Of a stretch of DNA of 64,000 nucleotides, positions 38,251 to 50,500 are shown one piece after another (positions within the stretch are counted from its first letter, which is position 1; every line of letters starts with the position of its first letter). The stretch lies in assembly GCA_036850595.1 (NCBI GenBank), contig CM072156.1:12348326-12412325 (forward strand), given 5' to 3'. The stretch comes from Rhyacichthys aspro. Lineage: Eukaryota; Chordata; Actinopteri; Gobiiformes; Rhyacichthyidae. The translations under genes were made by a program, and so were the position numbers. The notes below the pieces were generated by a model. That model saw only the letters and a program-made list of their open reading frames with translations, had not been told where the DNA came from and did no database searches.

Positions 38251-41200
38251 ATGTTTCACAACAGCTCTCATATAAAATACTGGGTATTTAAGACCGAGGA
38301 TGAACTGGAGTTATTAAGATGTGAAGCCAATCAGAAATTTTGCAAGAATATACTGGAAAATGTGAAGGTGCGTAGCCTTCTAGCTTTTACAAACTTACAT
38401 CGATGTGTAGCTAATCCGTACGAGTGTGACTGCTTTTCCAATACCCCATATGTATATTTATTTGGATTTATATGTATATGTATTTGATTACAGCCTGGAA
38501 TTAGTGAGTCCGTTTTCTTAAAGCGTCATGAAGAAGACGCTTTACTCAGACACTATGAGAAGAGGCTGCTGGACTTCTGCAACACTTTCAAACCTGCGAT
38601 GCCGAAGTCGGTGGTGGTATGTGTTGAGTTAGGTTTGAGCATGTCTCCACTGCTTTTTGGTTTTACACCTCACGTAACTTACTTTAATTATCAAATATGT
38701 GCAGGGTACAGCCATCATGTACTTCAGAAGATTCTATCTAAACAATTCCATCATGGAGTATCACCCAAGAGTTATTATGTAAGTTTGTTTATAGACGTCA
38801 TGTAATAAGCACAAGACTGCATAAAAAAGAAAAGGAAAAATTAAATGAAAACTGGCGTCAAGAAATACAAGGTTTGAAAAATAGAATTTTTATTATTACC
38901 TTTTTCTTTCAGGCTGACATGTGCATACCTGTCCTGTAAAGTGGATGAGTTTAATGTGTCCAGCAGCCAATTTGTTACCAACCTTGTTCAGGAGACCCCT
39001 GCAGGACAGGAAAGGGCACTGGAGCAGATTCTAGAGTATGAGTTGCTGCTGATCCAACAGCTTAACTTCCACCTGGTGGTCCATAACCCTTACAGACCCA
39101 TGGAGGGTCTGCTCATTGATCTTAAGGTTAGTGGTTACCTCTGTGTATTTGAATTCCATAAGCTGAAGAACTTATTTTAAATTTTATTGTCAGACAAGGT
39201 ATCCTACACTGGAGAACCCAGAATCACTGAGGAAGAGTGTCGATGACTTCCTGACACAGGCATCCTTGACAGATGTAGGGTTGCTGTTTTCTCCTTCACA
39301 GATTGCCTTAACAGCTATTCTGAACAGTGCCTCACGAGCTGGACTTAACATGGAAAGGTGGGTTAAATATATGATAGTGTCAACAGTATTCATTTTTCAT
39401 GGCAAATACAAGCAGACATCTTAATTTATTTTTGTCTGTTTTTATGCCTAGTTATATTACTGAATGCTTGGGCCTGAAAGATGACAAAGAGACCCTCTCA
39501 AAGATGTATGACTCAATGAGACGTGAGTAAACTGCATCTCAATTTGACACCACCAGATGTCAATATAGAGCTGCATTGGGCTTTACATTGAAGCTGTCCT
39601 ATTAACATTTTACACAGGAATGAAGATAGTTATGAAGAAGTATGAACTTCCAAAACCAGAGGAGGTTAATTCATACAAGCAGAAGTTGGAGAGAATTCAC
39701 ACTGAATTTGCCACAAGCTCAAGCAAGTAAGGAGATATTGTGGCCTGTTTTTGTGATACTGGCCATGCACAGTGATTGAAGAATATATGAAGAATATGTT
39801 ACTACATATCTAACTTGAAAGCATTAAAGGCACAGTGCATTAGTAATGCCATTGTAGTTGATGTGAGGTAACTTGTGTATAGTAGCACTAGTACATTTTG
39901 GCATTGTAGTTCCACATACATCCAAGGAAGCAACTCCAGTCTCCACAATCATATGTAATTTTTTTATTCTGTTTTTGCCAAGTCGTATCTAAGATGCAAA
40001 AGGTTCAAGGTTCAGTACCAGGTAGAAAAATAAAAAGGAACACATCATCAGCTGTATGAAAACACAAAAAAGCACTACAGCACGCCACATTCCTACCTAT
40101 ATCATCCATACAATGTAGCACAGCTGATACTGGTATCACTTCAAAAGAGACATTTAGGCTCAGTTGTGAGTTTGCTGTCCCCGGTCATCTTAATTTAAAC
40201 ACTTAGTGAGGTTGGTGAGGTCCGTGGTATCTTAAGTGCAACTACAGTAAACAGTTTGGTAAACTCTAAAGCTATGACAGGCACAGATTTAGACCTTGCA
40301 GCTGCTGGACCTAAGGAGGCACTCCAGGCCAATTTGTATCACTTAAGATGATAAATCTGTGCATGGCATGACTTCTGTGGTTGAAATTTACATAAAAACA
40401 GTCACCGCAAGGATGATGTTGGTGGAAAAGTGAGAGGGACAGCGAATGCATAAAAGCTTTTCTCTCCCAAACTTTAGCAAAAGGGGAGTTCAGGTGATGT
40501 TTGTTAGAGCAGCATGTAAAGAAAGTAGGCCCACACACTAAAACTGGATCCATTCAGGGTTAGCACATGCACAGGTCAGGTTACAGATACCTCCTACAAA
40601 ACTCTGGACTATCTTTTAGCTACACAAAGACCTTTTTACTTCTATACAAGTCTAAGTATGTATTGACAAAGCAGCATAGAAAACCTTTGTAAGAATTGTT
40701 TTAGGGCCACATACTTGATAAACAAAGACAGTGGAAGTCACTAATGGTTGCAAGGAAGAGCTTGTGAACAGGCGGATGGTGTATAGAAAGGGATTTAAGG
40801 CTTGTGTTGGAAAAGAGGTGCCATGTTAATATTCCCTGATGACAGCAAATAATGCTACTTCATTGCTTTGGATTCCCTTCTCTTTTATCCAAACTGACAT
40901 AATTTAAAGGTGAAATGGGGCCTGGCTCCTCGTCTGAAACCGGTCCCATTTCTTTACAAGGCTTTGTCAAAGGTTAAAGAGTTCAACACACTGTTGGTAT
41001 CTGGAGCATTTTGGGTAGTGCTTTGGAAGGACAGTTTTCAGATATGCAGCAAGTGGTTTCCAGTGGATAACAGCCATATTGCATTTAAGCTGACAGGACC
41101 CGAGGCCACGTGCTTAAGATACAGTCTTCAGTTGGGCCCTTTAGGAGCTGAGCACTTTTTTACGCTGGTCGGCTGTGTGGTTCAACTATCACACTGACTC

Positions 41201-41739
41201 TTAGGTGGAAATCCATATACCCCTCACATTACCTGGATGGCAGCAGCCAGTGACATGATGGTGCACTCTGTCCTGTAAGATAAAGTGAACAGGTTTGCTC
41301 TTACTTTCGCAGAGTTCATGGACTAAGAGTTTTGTTCAGTTAATGTTGATTTACAAGCATAGTAAAACATAAACTCTAAATGAGATGTTCAGAAAGAACT
41401 ACTAAAACTACTAAAACTAATGGTGACCATGACAATATGGAAACAGTCCTACATGAACGTTGAAATGGGGTTGAAGGGAGAGTTCAGTTACAAAAACTGA
41501 CAAGTTCACCAACAACATACTGTATGAGATGCTTGCAAAACTGTTCTGTAATGCACATAGTTAAATAGTCTTTGTATTTCAGCAAACGAAAAAGAGGATA
41601 TGAAGAGGATGGCCATGTGGCAAAAGAAGCACGTATAATAGAAGAGGTGAGGTAACATTTTTTTTTCCAAAATATTCAACATAAACCAAACTTAACCAAA
41701 ACATTTCCCCAGGAATGGACCGATGAAGACCTAATGTGA
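38251..41739 (+). CDS. ccnh: Cyclin H, complete, nine coding exons, 320 residues
   Basis: Regulatory subunit of the CDK7-cyclin H-MAT1 kinase, which activates CDKs and, within TFIIH, phosphorylates the RNA polymerase II tail in the nucleus. Exons with GT-AG introns: 38251-38367, 38494-38616, 38705-38778, 38913-39126, 39194-39357, 39452-39522, 39618-39726, 41583-41646, 41713-41739 (TGA). Human cyclin H has 323 residues. The first cyclin box includes KRLLDFCNTFKPAMPKSVV, YFRRFYLNNS and the CKVDE motif (Lys114, Glu117); the second follows the NPYRP segment. Thr315 in EWTDEDL matches the human CK2 site position. The frame is open for 27 codons upstream to an ATG at 38170, but the family begins at M[FY]HNSS, so I start at 38251. 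The tail ends three residues earlier than in human. Intron 7 (1.86 kb) is far longer than the others. Confidence 0.97.
39727..41582 (+). other. ccnh intron 7, 1.86 kb
   Basis: Separates the last helix exon from two tiny tail exons. It holds no recognisable gene. Open frames on both strands (for example 95 codons at 40910-41197) lack families. Confidence 0.7.
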
Positions 41740-41877
41740 AAGTTGTTCATAGTTTAATGTATTATATCATTTCTAATTGTAACTTGTTTAAAATGACCCT
41801 GCCCTGTATTTTGAGCGTTTTTTATTCTTGCTGAACTGCATATAGCACTGCTACATCTGTGTTTGCATTTATCAAGA

Positions 41878-41923
41878 AATAAACATATTTTTATATATTG
41901 TTGTAAAGTTTCTGTTCAATAAA
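41878..41923 (+). terminator. ccnh polyadenylation signals
   Basis: Two AATAAA hexamers at 41878-41883 and 41918-41923, within 185 bases of the stop codon, give a short 3' UTR. Confidence 0.65.
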
Positions 41924-42204
41924 ATTAAGAACCATAGTTCTCTAAAAATCTGATTGCTGACATTCTATACCTTTGGGACAAATAATGACTCAATTGACTA
42001 CTTTACAAAACGCTTTAATAAGTGCATGCATGTCTGATACAGTCTGTACTATTTAAAAATTCTGCTGTAAACTCTTTTACTTGGTTTCTGAGTATGTCTG
42101 GCAATGACTTTCAATAAAGACCAAATAATCAAAGAAAGCTGATACAATTGAAAAAAATAAATTCAGCTCATGTCACTTATATATACTCATGATTCCAGCA
42201 AGAA

Positions 42205-42210
42205 TTTATT
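42205..42210 (-). terminator. Candidate rasa1 polyadenylation signal
   Basis: TTTATT on the plus strand, read as AATAAA on the minus strand, about 650 bases beyond the rasa1 stop. With the ccnh signals it leaves only about 250-300 bases between the two convergent transcripts. Confidence 0.5.
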
Positions 42211-42862
42211 CTTAATATAAAATAGCCATACTTTTGTAAAAGACTTTGTTCCAATCTAGAAAACAAAGAAAATAAAGCACAAAGAGACATAAATGCTCAT
42301 TTCAGCACTTTGCAGATATTTGTCTTAACCTTAAAATAAATCAGTCACTAATTACAGTATAAAAAGCATAATCCAGTTACAAGAATGGTGGGCAAAGAGG
42401 ACTAGCTTCATGTCCAATTCCTTGTAATGGGAAGGGAACACTTTGGCAACCTGTGTTATCAACACATAGCGGGTACAAAAAAAAAGAAAAAAAAAAAACC
42501 TTCTGAAATCTCTATTTGGCCCTCATGGCTAAGGGAATGAAATGTACCCAAGTTGGAATCAGAAACAGTTTATGAGGGGAACAAGATCCTGTGCATATAG
42601 ATGTCACTTTCTTTTTCTTTAAGTACTGTGTTGGTTGTGCTTGGCTGCTGTTGTTGCATAGCTCTCTTGTGGCGAACTGGACAAAAAAACAACAGGTGGA
42701 CTGGAATGGGGGGTGGGACTATCTGAGCAGAACATGATGAAAGATGGTGGTGGAGGGGTTGCCATGGTGATGAGGGTAGAGCATGCTAGGTCTCCTCTGT
42801 GCTGCATTCCGTTGGAGACTCGGCGGAAGGATGGGTGTGGATGGGAGAGGAGGAGTGCAGTA

Positions 42863-44587
42863 CTACCTGTTGCTGTTGGACATGGCATACTGAGCCTGCT
42901 TCTGCTGGAGGAGCTCTGTGATGGCCAGTAGCTTTTTCAGCACATGCTGCAGAGAAGAGGGGCCAACAAACAGTCAAAAAGCAGTTGAAATTAAGTCATG
43001 AAGACATCCTGTTGTGTGACTGCTGTGACTTCAGCCACTGACCTGCTGAGCTCCCCTCTCATTGCTCAGTGTGCGCAGCTCGTCTGAATGTGTGGCACAG
43101 ATCTCATGCAGTGCAGCCAGGTCCCGGGACAGATCTGTCCTAAAGTGCTCGGAGGTTTCAGGAAGGTCAGGGACATTCTAGGAGCACAGCAAATAATTAT
43201 TAAGGCAGGTTACGTTTGCTCAATAATTGCTGTAATAACTGAAAAATACTGTACATTTAACTCACCCCCAACTCATCCAGGAACATAATCATCCTTTGTT
43301 TGTTGTTTTTAATGAATGGGTTCACACCCTCCATGTAGGGTTCCTGTCAAAGGGTGTATTATAACATAAATAAGTAAATAGTTCTCACAATTATGTTTAT
43401 TTTCAAATGTGTATTTTCTTATTCATACCTTGGCACCAAATTCCACCAAGTTGGCGAGGTTCTGGACTGACTTGGCTACTAGTGTGAGTGTCCTGACTGC
43501 TGTTGTAGATGGTGGGTCTGAAAGATTTAACAGTCCAAAGTCAAACTATTAGATAGTAACTGAAGCTTATGCGTAGACGAGAAGGTGACACTCACCGGCA
43601 ATGATGTTGAACATTCTGGGATTGAGAATGGCAGGACAGATGAGTCTTAGAAATACAAAACCGCTAAAAGAGGAATTTAGACCAAACAAGTCAATCATGA
43701 GGTGGCATTGAAAATCTTTGTATGTACATGTAAAAAGAAAATACAAACTAAAGTTGTACACTATACTGCTTGTTTACCTCACAACTCTTGTCTTCATGGT
43801 GGTGTTGGTGGGCCATTTTTGCTGCACAGACTTTTGTAGACAGCCATAGATATACCTCAGTGTCCTGAATGAGAAAAATCATTTGGTACATTATGCATTT
43901 GAAGGTACCTTTATTCTAGAAAAATGCAATGTGTGGATGCTAGTTTTGTATTAAGTTCTTACGGTGGTAAGATCTCAGCAGCCATGAAGATCTTCTCCAC
44001 CAGTTCAGACAGGATGTTGAGCAGATGAGCCAAGTTCAGGTTGACATCTTCATTCTTTTCCAGTTTGGAAGGGTTCAACTAAACACAAGACAAAGAAACG
44101 TAAAGGAACACTATTCGCGCTTGAAATAAAAAACCTGACAGACAAAGCAGATCGTTCTTTTACCTCACAGGACTGTTTGCTTTCCATGATTTTGAGGATG
44201 GTGTCTTTCAAAGCGTGAAGGACAAATGGAGTGGCTGTTGCTTTCATGTACTGCTCCATCAGTGTGCTGGCCAGTGTGGTCGCTCTGAATAAGGTTGTAG
44301 CCTCATCTAGTAATAATGATTACATTTATACCAGTGCGTGGGAATACAGATTTTAAAATATGTACACCTAATAATTACAAGAAACCGGCTAACTCTGTGT
44401 TGCTGTCTTTTATTAGTAGTTTCTTACCCTCCATGTTAATTTCTCTGTCATTGAGGGTCCTGAGTAATGGAGCTTCAGCCTTCTCGTGTCTGAAGATCCG
44501 CAATAGGAGGCTTGCCAGAAGGGTGCGATCTTGACCACACACATGAGCAAGTGCATAGATCACGTGGAACTCTTTTTGTAAGATCAT
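42863..44587 (-). CDS. rasa1: rasa1 exons 17-25: catalytic RasGAP domain and C terminus
   Basis: Exons 44428-44587, 44164-44306, 43963-44078, 43778-43864, 43596-43663, 43429-43517, 43266-43343, 43043-43177 and 42863-42946 (stop TAG). The arginine finger is Arg742 in HVCGQDRTLLASLLLR; the FLR motif and ICPAILNPRMFNII follow in exon 21. The C terminus is HVLKKLLAITELLQQKQAQY followed by a short tail that varies between species. All catalytic landmarks are intact. Confidence 0.97.
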
Positions 44588-47500
44588 CTGCAGACAGAAA
44601 GCCACCATAGTCGTTTGAGTAAATAAAGTAATCAAGCAGAGTTAACCAAACCACTTTTATCGGATCAGACCTCTTTAAACTCGCTGTACTCTTCTTCGGG
44701 CATGATTTTCTCCATTGAGTAGCGAGCCCGAACCCGTAAGGAGCCTGGCTCGATGCCCTTGAGAGGCACATGGGAGCTAAGGGGGAACCACTCGTCAATC
44801 ATCTGGCCCTTCTGTAAACGGTTCAACTGGCAACGCATAAACACTGAGGGTGGGGTATGAAGAAAAGAGAAGTGGGAGTTAAGAGCAAATACAAAACAAT
44901 TACACTGATTTTAACTTTTAAAGATTTACTTACATATGTCACTTTCTTTGCTCTTTTTTGTTTTGTTGCTTAGACTGATTTCAAATCTGTTTATTTCATT
45001 TGATAAGTCGCTGAAAAAACATGAACATTTTGTAATTAACACATATGCTAAAGGGAGTAAAAGATGATTTAATGTAAAGCAGAAAACCAGAAGCAAAAAA
45101 ACTCAGAAAACAAGAAAACTCACTCAAAAATAAACTCCTCAGTGAAAACTGGGTTCTGTCCCTCTCGAGGATGTGTCTTAGCCACCTGGACACTGTTCAG
45201 GTAGATGTTACAGTAGGGATTTGTGAAGTACTTCCCAGGCAGCTTGTGGGCCTCCTCAACATATAGCACTAGACTGCTCACCTGGAAAAATGGAGGAGAT
45301 GCACAGTATAGAGAGAGCACAATATACACTGTCATATTTTACCAAAATCAGAGGGCAAGATTGTTTCATATCTGCTCCAGTCTGTTGACATTATTTTTTA
45401 TTTAATTAATGTTTTGGTTGACTTTACAACCAATGTGACTAGTGAAATGTATATACCTGTCTTAGCCTTTTGTTGGGTGTGGGCTGAGTGGTTTTTCTTA
45501 GGTTACTGCAAAAAGTTTGAAGGCATTTCATCCAATCCTGAAAATGAAAAAGAAAAGAAAGAAAATGATAGAATAATAATAATTTTTAAAAAATAAAATA
45601 AAAATCTGTGCATTTTTGTTCAAGAAATCAAAAGTGTATAGTACCTGTGCCTGCTCTGGAGCCTCACCAGCAAAGTAAAAAATGTATTGTTCCTCACTAA
45701 AGTGCTGGACAACAATCTGAAAACAGTTTGGCCTGAAAGAGGATGTAAAATAATTATGATAATTATGACTTTGACTTCCATAACAGACACAATTCATTTC
45801 TAATATAGGGACAGCTCACCTGCCAAACAAACTGTCATGTACACCATACACAGAGCACACACTGAGGTCAATCAGCCCTTTAGGTTTGGTGGCTCTCTTT
45901 TCACTCTCAAAGTAGATGAGCTGGGCATCATTTCCCTCAAGGATGAAGTAAAGGTTTTTCCATCGCTTGCCTTTTCCTGAAGATGACAGGAACAAGAGTC
46001 ATTTTAAAAGAAGATAAGGAAGATGGAGTCATTAATGCAAGAAATACCTTTGTTGAACAGGAGGTAGCCTTTCTTGACAATGTTTTTGTAAAAAGCGTCT
46101 TTTGTTTTTCGTCTGATTGTGTTGTAAATTTCTCTTCCATCCACTGTGTCGGTAAGAACTTGTTCCTGGTGCTAGAGTAAAAAATAGCAAACATTAAATA
46201 TACAATTTTATTAATATTAGTCCCATGAAATGTTCCCCAACACATACCTGGACTGACACTGGGTCCTTGAGATTGTAGCCCTCAACAATTTGCTCTTTCT
46301 TGTAATGGTCAATAATATCATCAACACTGCCGTGAAGAGAAAAGGGCAAGTTATAGACAAAAATACTGGGTTATTAACATTTTAATAAACAAGTTAGTCA
46401 CATGACCATACATACCTGTTGTAGTACCTCCCTCCCATCATGTACTGATTGTTTGGGGTGGGAGAGATCTTAAACCTTTGGATGTTTTCATTGGTGCGGA
46501 AAAATAGGGAGTAGTCACCAGGCGTGTTGTCTGATGGCCTAACTAGAAAACTGCACACCTGGCCCACTGAAAAACAAGTGAGTGTACGTTCAGCAGTTTA
46601 CTTATTTTGATAAATAGACCTTGGTGTTCACAACGTATTTATGACAAAAGAATGCATATTAATGTCATCCTTGATTCATGGTTTGGCCTGATCAAAGTCA
46701 CTGAAGAACCGTACCTGTCATCAGGAGGTTGTAGGCCTCTTGTTTGGTGATCTTTCCATGGTACCAGCTGCACAGAAATCAGGTATAAGCAACAGAAGCA
46801 AATGAGATTAGTTCAATCAACAAACGTGTGGATAAATAGGAAATATCTCTATATCTCTAATTGTGCTGAGAAAAAGGTATTGACTCAAAAAAATAATTGG
46901 ATGGTAGGATAAGCGGTAGAATATGCTTTGCTGTCAAATCCTACATGTACAGGATCACAAATGTGGAAGCATTTTCATTGTTGGAAGACATGCACCATTA
47001 TATTCTACTTTTTTTTCTTACCCTTTTTAACTGAAAAGTGCCTTAATTGCAATAACACTTACATTTTTCCCTCATGTGGATCCTCCTCCCTGCCCTGGAA
47101 AAAAAGACAAACTTGTTAGGAAGCCAAAAGTAGTGGAGAAATTCACAGCCTGTGGGTAATGGTGCTACAAATGCACTTTGCATGATTTATGAGTTCCTGA
47201 AAAAAGTAGTATGATGCTCTAGAGACACAACAATCCAATGGTCTTTAATCATAGGACTGTATAAAAGGATACATTTGCGTGTTTTGTATTAGTCAGGTTT
47301 ATTAACATTTTAAAATATACTCACCACTTCTTCCACCAGATCTTCCACAATGAGCCCCTGCTCCTCTGTGCGAACATTGGTCACCCACATCCAGCCATCA
47401 TCCAGTTCATTGTGAACAATAAACATGTCCCCTTTCAGGAAGCTGGTAAAATAAAATACCATTATGTTAATTATATATTATGTTCAAATGTGTGTGCTTA

Positions 47501-50500
47501 AAATATTTTTTAAAGTAAGTTGTCATTATCTATTTACTACGTTGTACAAAAAATGCTTTACCAGCAGGGGGCTCTAGTGACTAATACAAAGTTTAGTATA
47601 AACATTTGAAAAACTATCCACTCAATGTTCAGGCAAAGGATAATCAGACTAAACTGCAAGCTCTGCAATATTTGTTTTTATTAACAAGTTACATGATGCC
47701 CTTATGTAATGAATGGTTATATTACAGTAACCATTCACATAACTGTTACCTGATTTCAGCAGTATCTGGCACTTTGGTGTAAGGAAGGATGGCCCTGACT
47801 CTCCTCCTGTCTTCAACAGGCTGAAGAAGAACATAACATGCATATCACATCAAATCCATCAAAGTGACCTGAAAAATGATTACTACACCAAGTTAATCTG
47901 CACGTTTATTTAAGAAATAAACGGGAGGATCCCCCTCGGGGACCTCTCCCCGGTAAATGGAAAGAAGAAGAACACCGTTTCACTGAAGTCAGTAAAAAAA
48001 CATTTCCCTCCAGTAGTGCCAGTCTCACCTCTGGAGGCGCCACTGGCGACAGCAGTTTTTCTCCTTTTAGCAGGCAAGACACATAGCTGTAGTAACCAAT
48101 CAGGTCTGACAGAGAGGAGAACCGTCGCCCTCCAATGTAATAGTCCCCACACATAGCGATTATCCTGTTAAGAAAAGGGACAACATTAAATAAAATGGCA
48201 TCATTTTCTTTTGCATCTATTTTGATTATTTGTGCTGTTTTTTAACTATTAAGTAATGAAATCTTCATGCTTGATAATTTACCTTAAAATAAAATTGACA
48301 TATTTGAACATTTATCCTATTGTCCTTATATTATCAATTACCACCATCTCCACCATTTTAGATAATTCATCCAAGCATTAACTGACAAAGGAAAGAGGAA
48401 AACTAGAGCTTGGTGTATCCACACACCAATTTTAGCACATAGAACAGAGAGGGAGAGCAGACTGTTTTGCTGAATCTGTCTCTTTTCATTTGCTGTTAAG
48501 TTGTAAAATACCCCTACGGTGTAGCTGCTGGTCAAGTGGGCTGTCCTCTTTTTTTTTTTTTTTACTTAAGGTCCACTCACTCATATTTAATGAAAGCGAA
48601 CATAAACAGCACACTGCTAAGCATGCCTGATGATTATTGTGAAAAAGGATGTCACTTTGATGACCACATTAAAGCCTACTATAACATGGCAGCCTTAACA
48701 TTCACACATCAACAATGGCTACAGGTTTGAGTGTAGCCTTCCAAATCAGTGTCTCTGGCTTCCTGTCTGTTTGTTGCTTCAGTATTCACATGTCTTACAC
48801 ACATTGATGCACCGTCCTGATTAGGAGCACCACTGAAGTCAACCACAGTAGTAATTGACAATTGTTATAATCAGTTTTTATTTTTTTTGGTTTGGTTTTA
48901 TTTGGTGCAACAAAAGTAGTGAATATGCCTCTCAACAAGAAGGTTGTGGCATGTTTCCCCTTTGCTTCACCAAATCAATTGGTGGCTTTTTACCCATAGG
49001 AATGAATATGGGAGTATTGTCTTCTGTCTGTGTAAATAACTGCTGATTTTTCAGGGTGTTTCTGGCCTTAGGGACATAAGCGGCAAGGACAGGCTGCAGC
49101 CCCCCAGGCAGTAAAAAGTAAAAATAACCAGCTGAAAATTAATGATTGCTTCTCACTCACACAATCCTAAATCCTATAGAAAAAGGCTTTTATCTGAATG
49201 GACTTGCCTGAAGTGATTGACCACATTGGTCATGCTGAGAAAAGACAGGACAAATGAACCGGGCCGGCGGTCACTCTCCCTGATGAGGTAGCTGCCAGGG
49301 GTCCGGGCCTGGCGCAGCCGCTCTTCAGCAATGGTTCGGTCCAGCTTGCCATGGTACCACCTATGACACACAAATAAAGAAGAACAATATGTTACAAGAA
49401 TAATACAAGAATAAATATTGTTTTCCAAGAAGTGTCTTTTTGAAGAGGATATGTTTAAGCAAATGGATGTTATGTCAGCTAGGTTTTAAAGACACGGAGA
49501 CTCTCACACATTCACAATAACTCTTTGGGCGTCCATGTTTCTTAAAGACAAATAACACATATTACAAAATTAGACTTTGATGAGTCGCTACAGTCTGGTT
49601 TATGTTAATGTGTTGCATTGTGCATGAATAAATAGGTGGGATGTATTTTGTATTAAATCATCTGTTTTTAAAACACAAGCACATGCAAATAAACAAGAGC
49701 AGGTAGGTGATTTATTTAAAATTAAATGAAGCGCAAAGTAAAAGCTTTTATATATATATCACCACTGTGTGCCAGCATTGTGAATTAAACACAGGCTTAA
49801 AAAAAAATGTAGTTAAAATTTCAGCAGGTGAGGCTGCACTTGACAGGGCTTTAGCAGCTCAAGTAAAAAATTAACACAGTTTGTCCAAATTTAGGCCAGA
49901 GTCTCACAGAATACAGGGCAGTCCCTGGAAAACATTCCTGGATGAGAAGATGAATGAGTGGAGGCAGGAGTTGCACAGGAGACCTTAAGGGCTCCCCACT
50001 GAATTAGAGCAGTCTACAGAAGTAAGGATGATGACATCTACTATCGTATCAAAAAGTGCACTGAGTTTGCTGGGGAAAGGTTAAAGAAAAAGGAGAAGAC
50101 TTGAATGTCTGTGAGAAGGACATGGGAGGTTGAAATGACATATGACAAGAAAAAGCATGTCACAGACCAAAATGTGTTTACTGTCCTTGAAAGAACACTT
50201 AATATGAGGGGCGAAAGTGATGAGCAAATGAGTAAAATAGCAAAACAATGCAGTTACTTAGATTCATTGAATTAATTATAAAATTAATTAAATTTAAGAC
50301 AATGGGCAGGAAGGATCAATGCAGAGCTTTTTACACTGTCCTTCCAGGGTCATCTCTGTAAAGTCAAGTACAACAATTACTATTAAACACATGGACGCTG
50401 ACCAGAAGAAACAACAATTCACTAGGCCTTTGCTTGAATTTTAAATGCACAATTCATGAAAAAAAAATTGCATTATTATTATTACAACATGCCTTACTTT

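Noticed and set aside
47906..48154. 82-codon frame read as an independent small protein
   Set aside because: It is rasa1 exon 3 read through its donor site into the intron.
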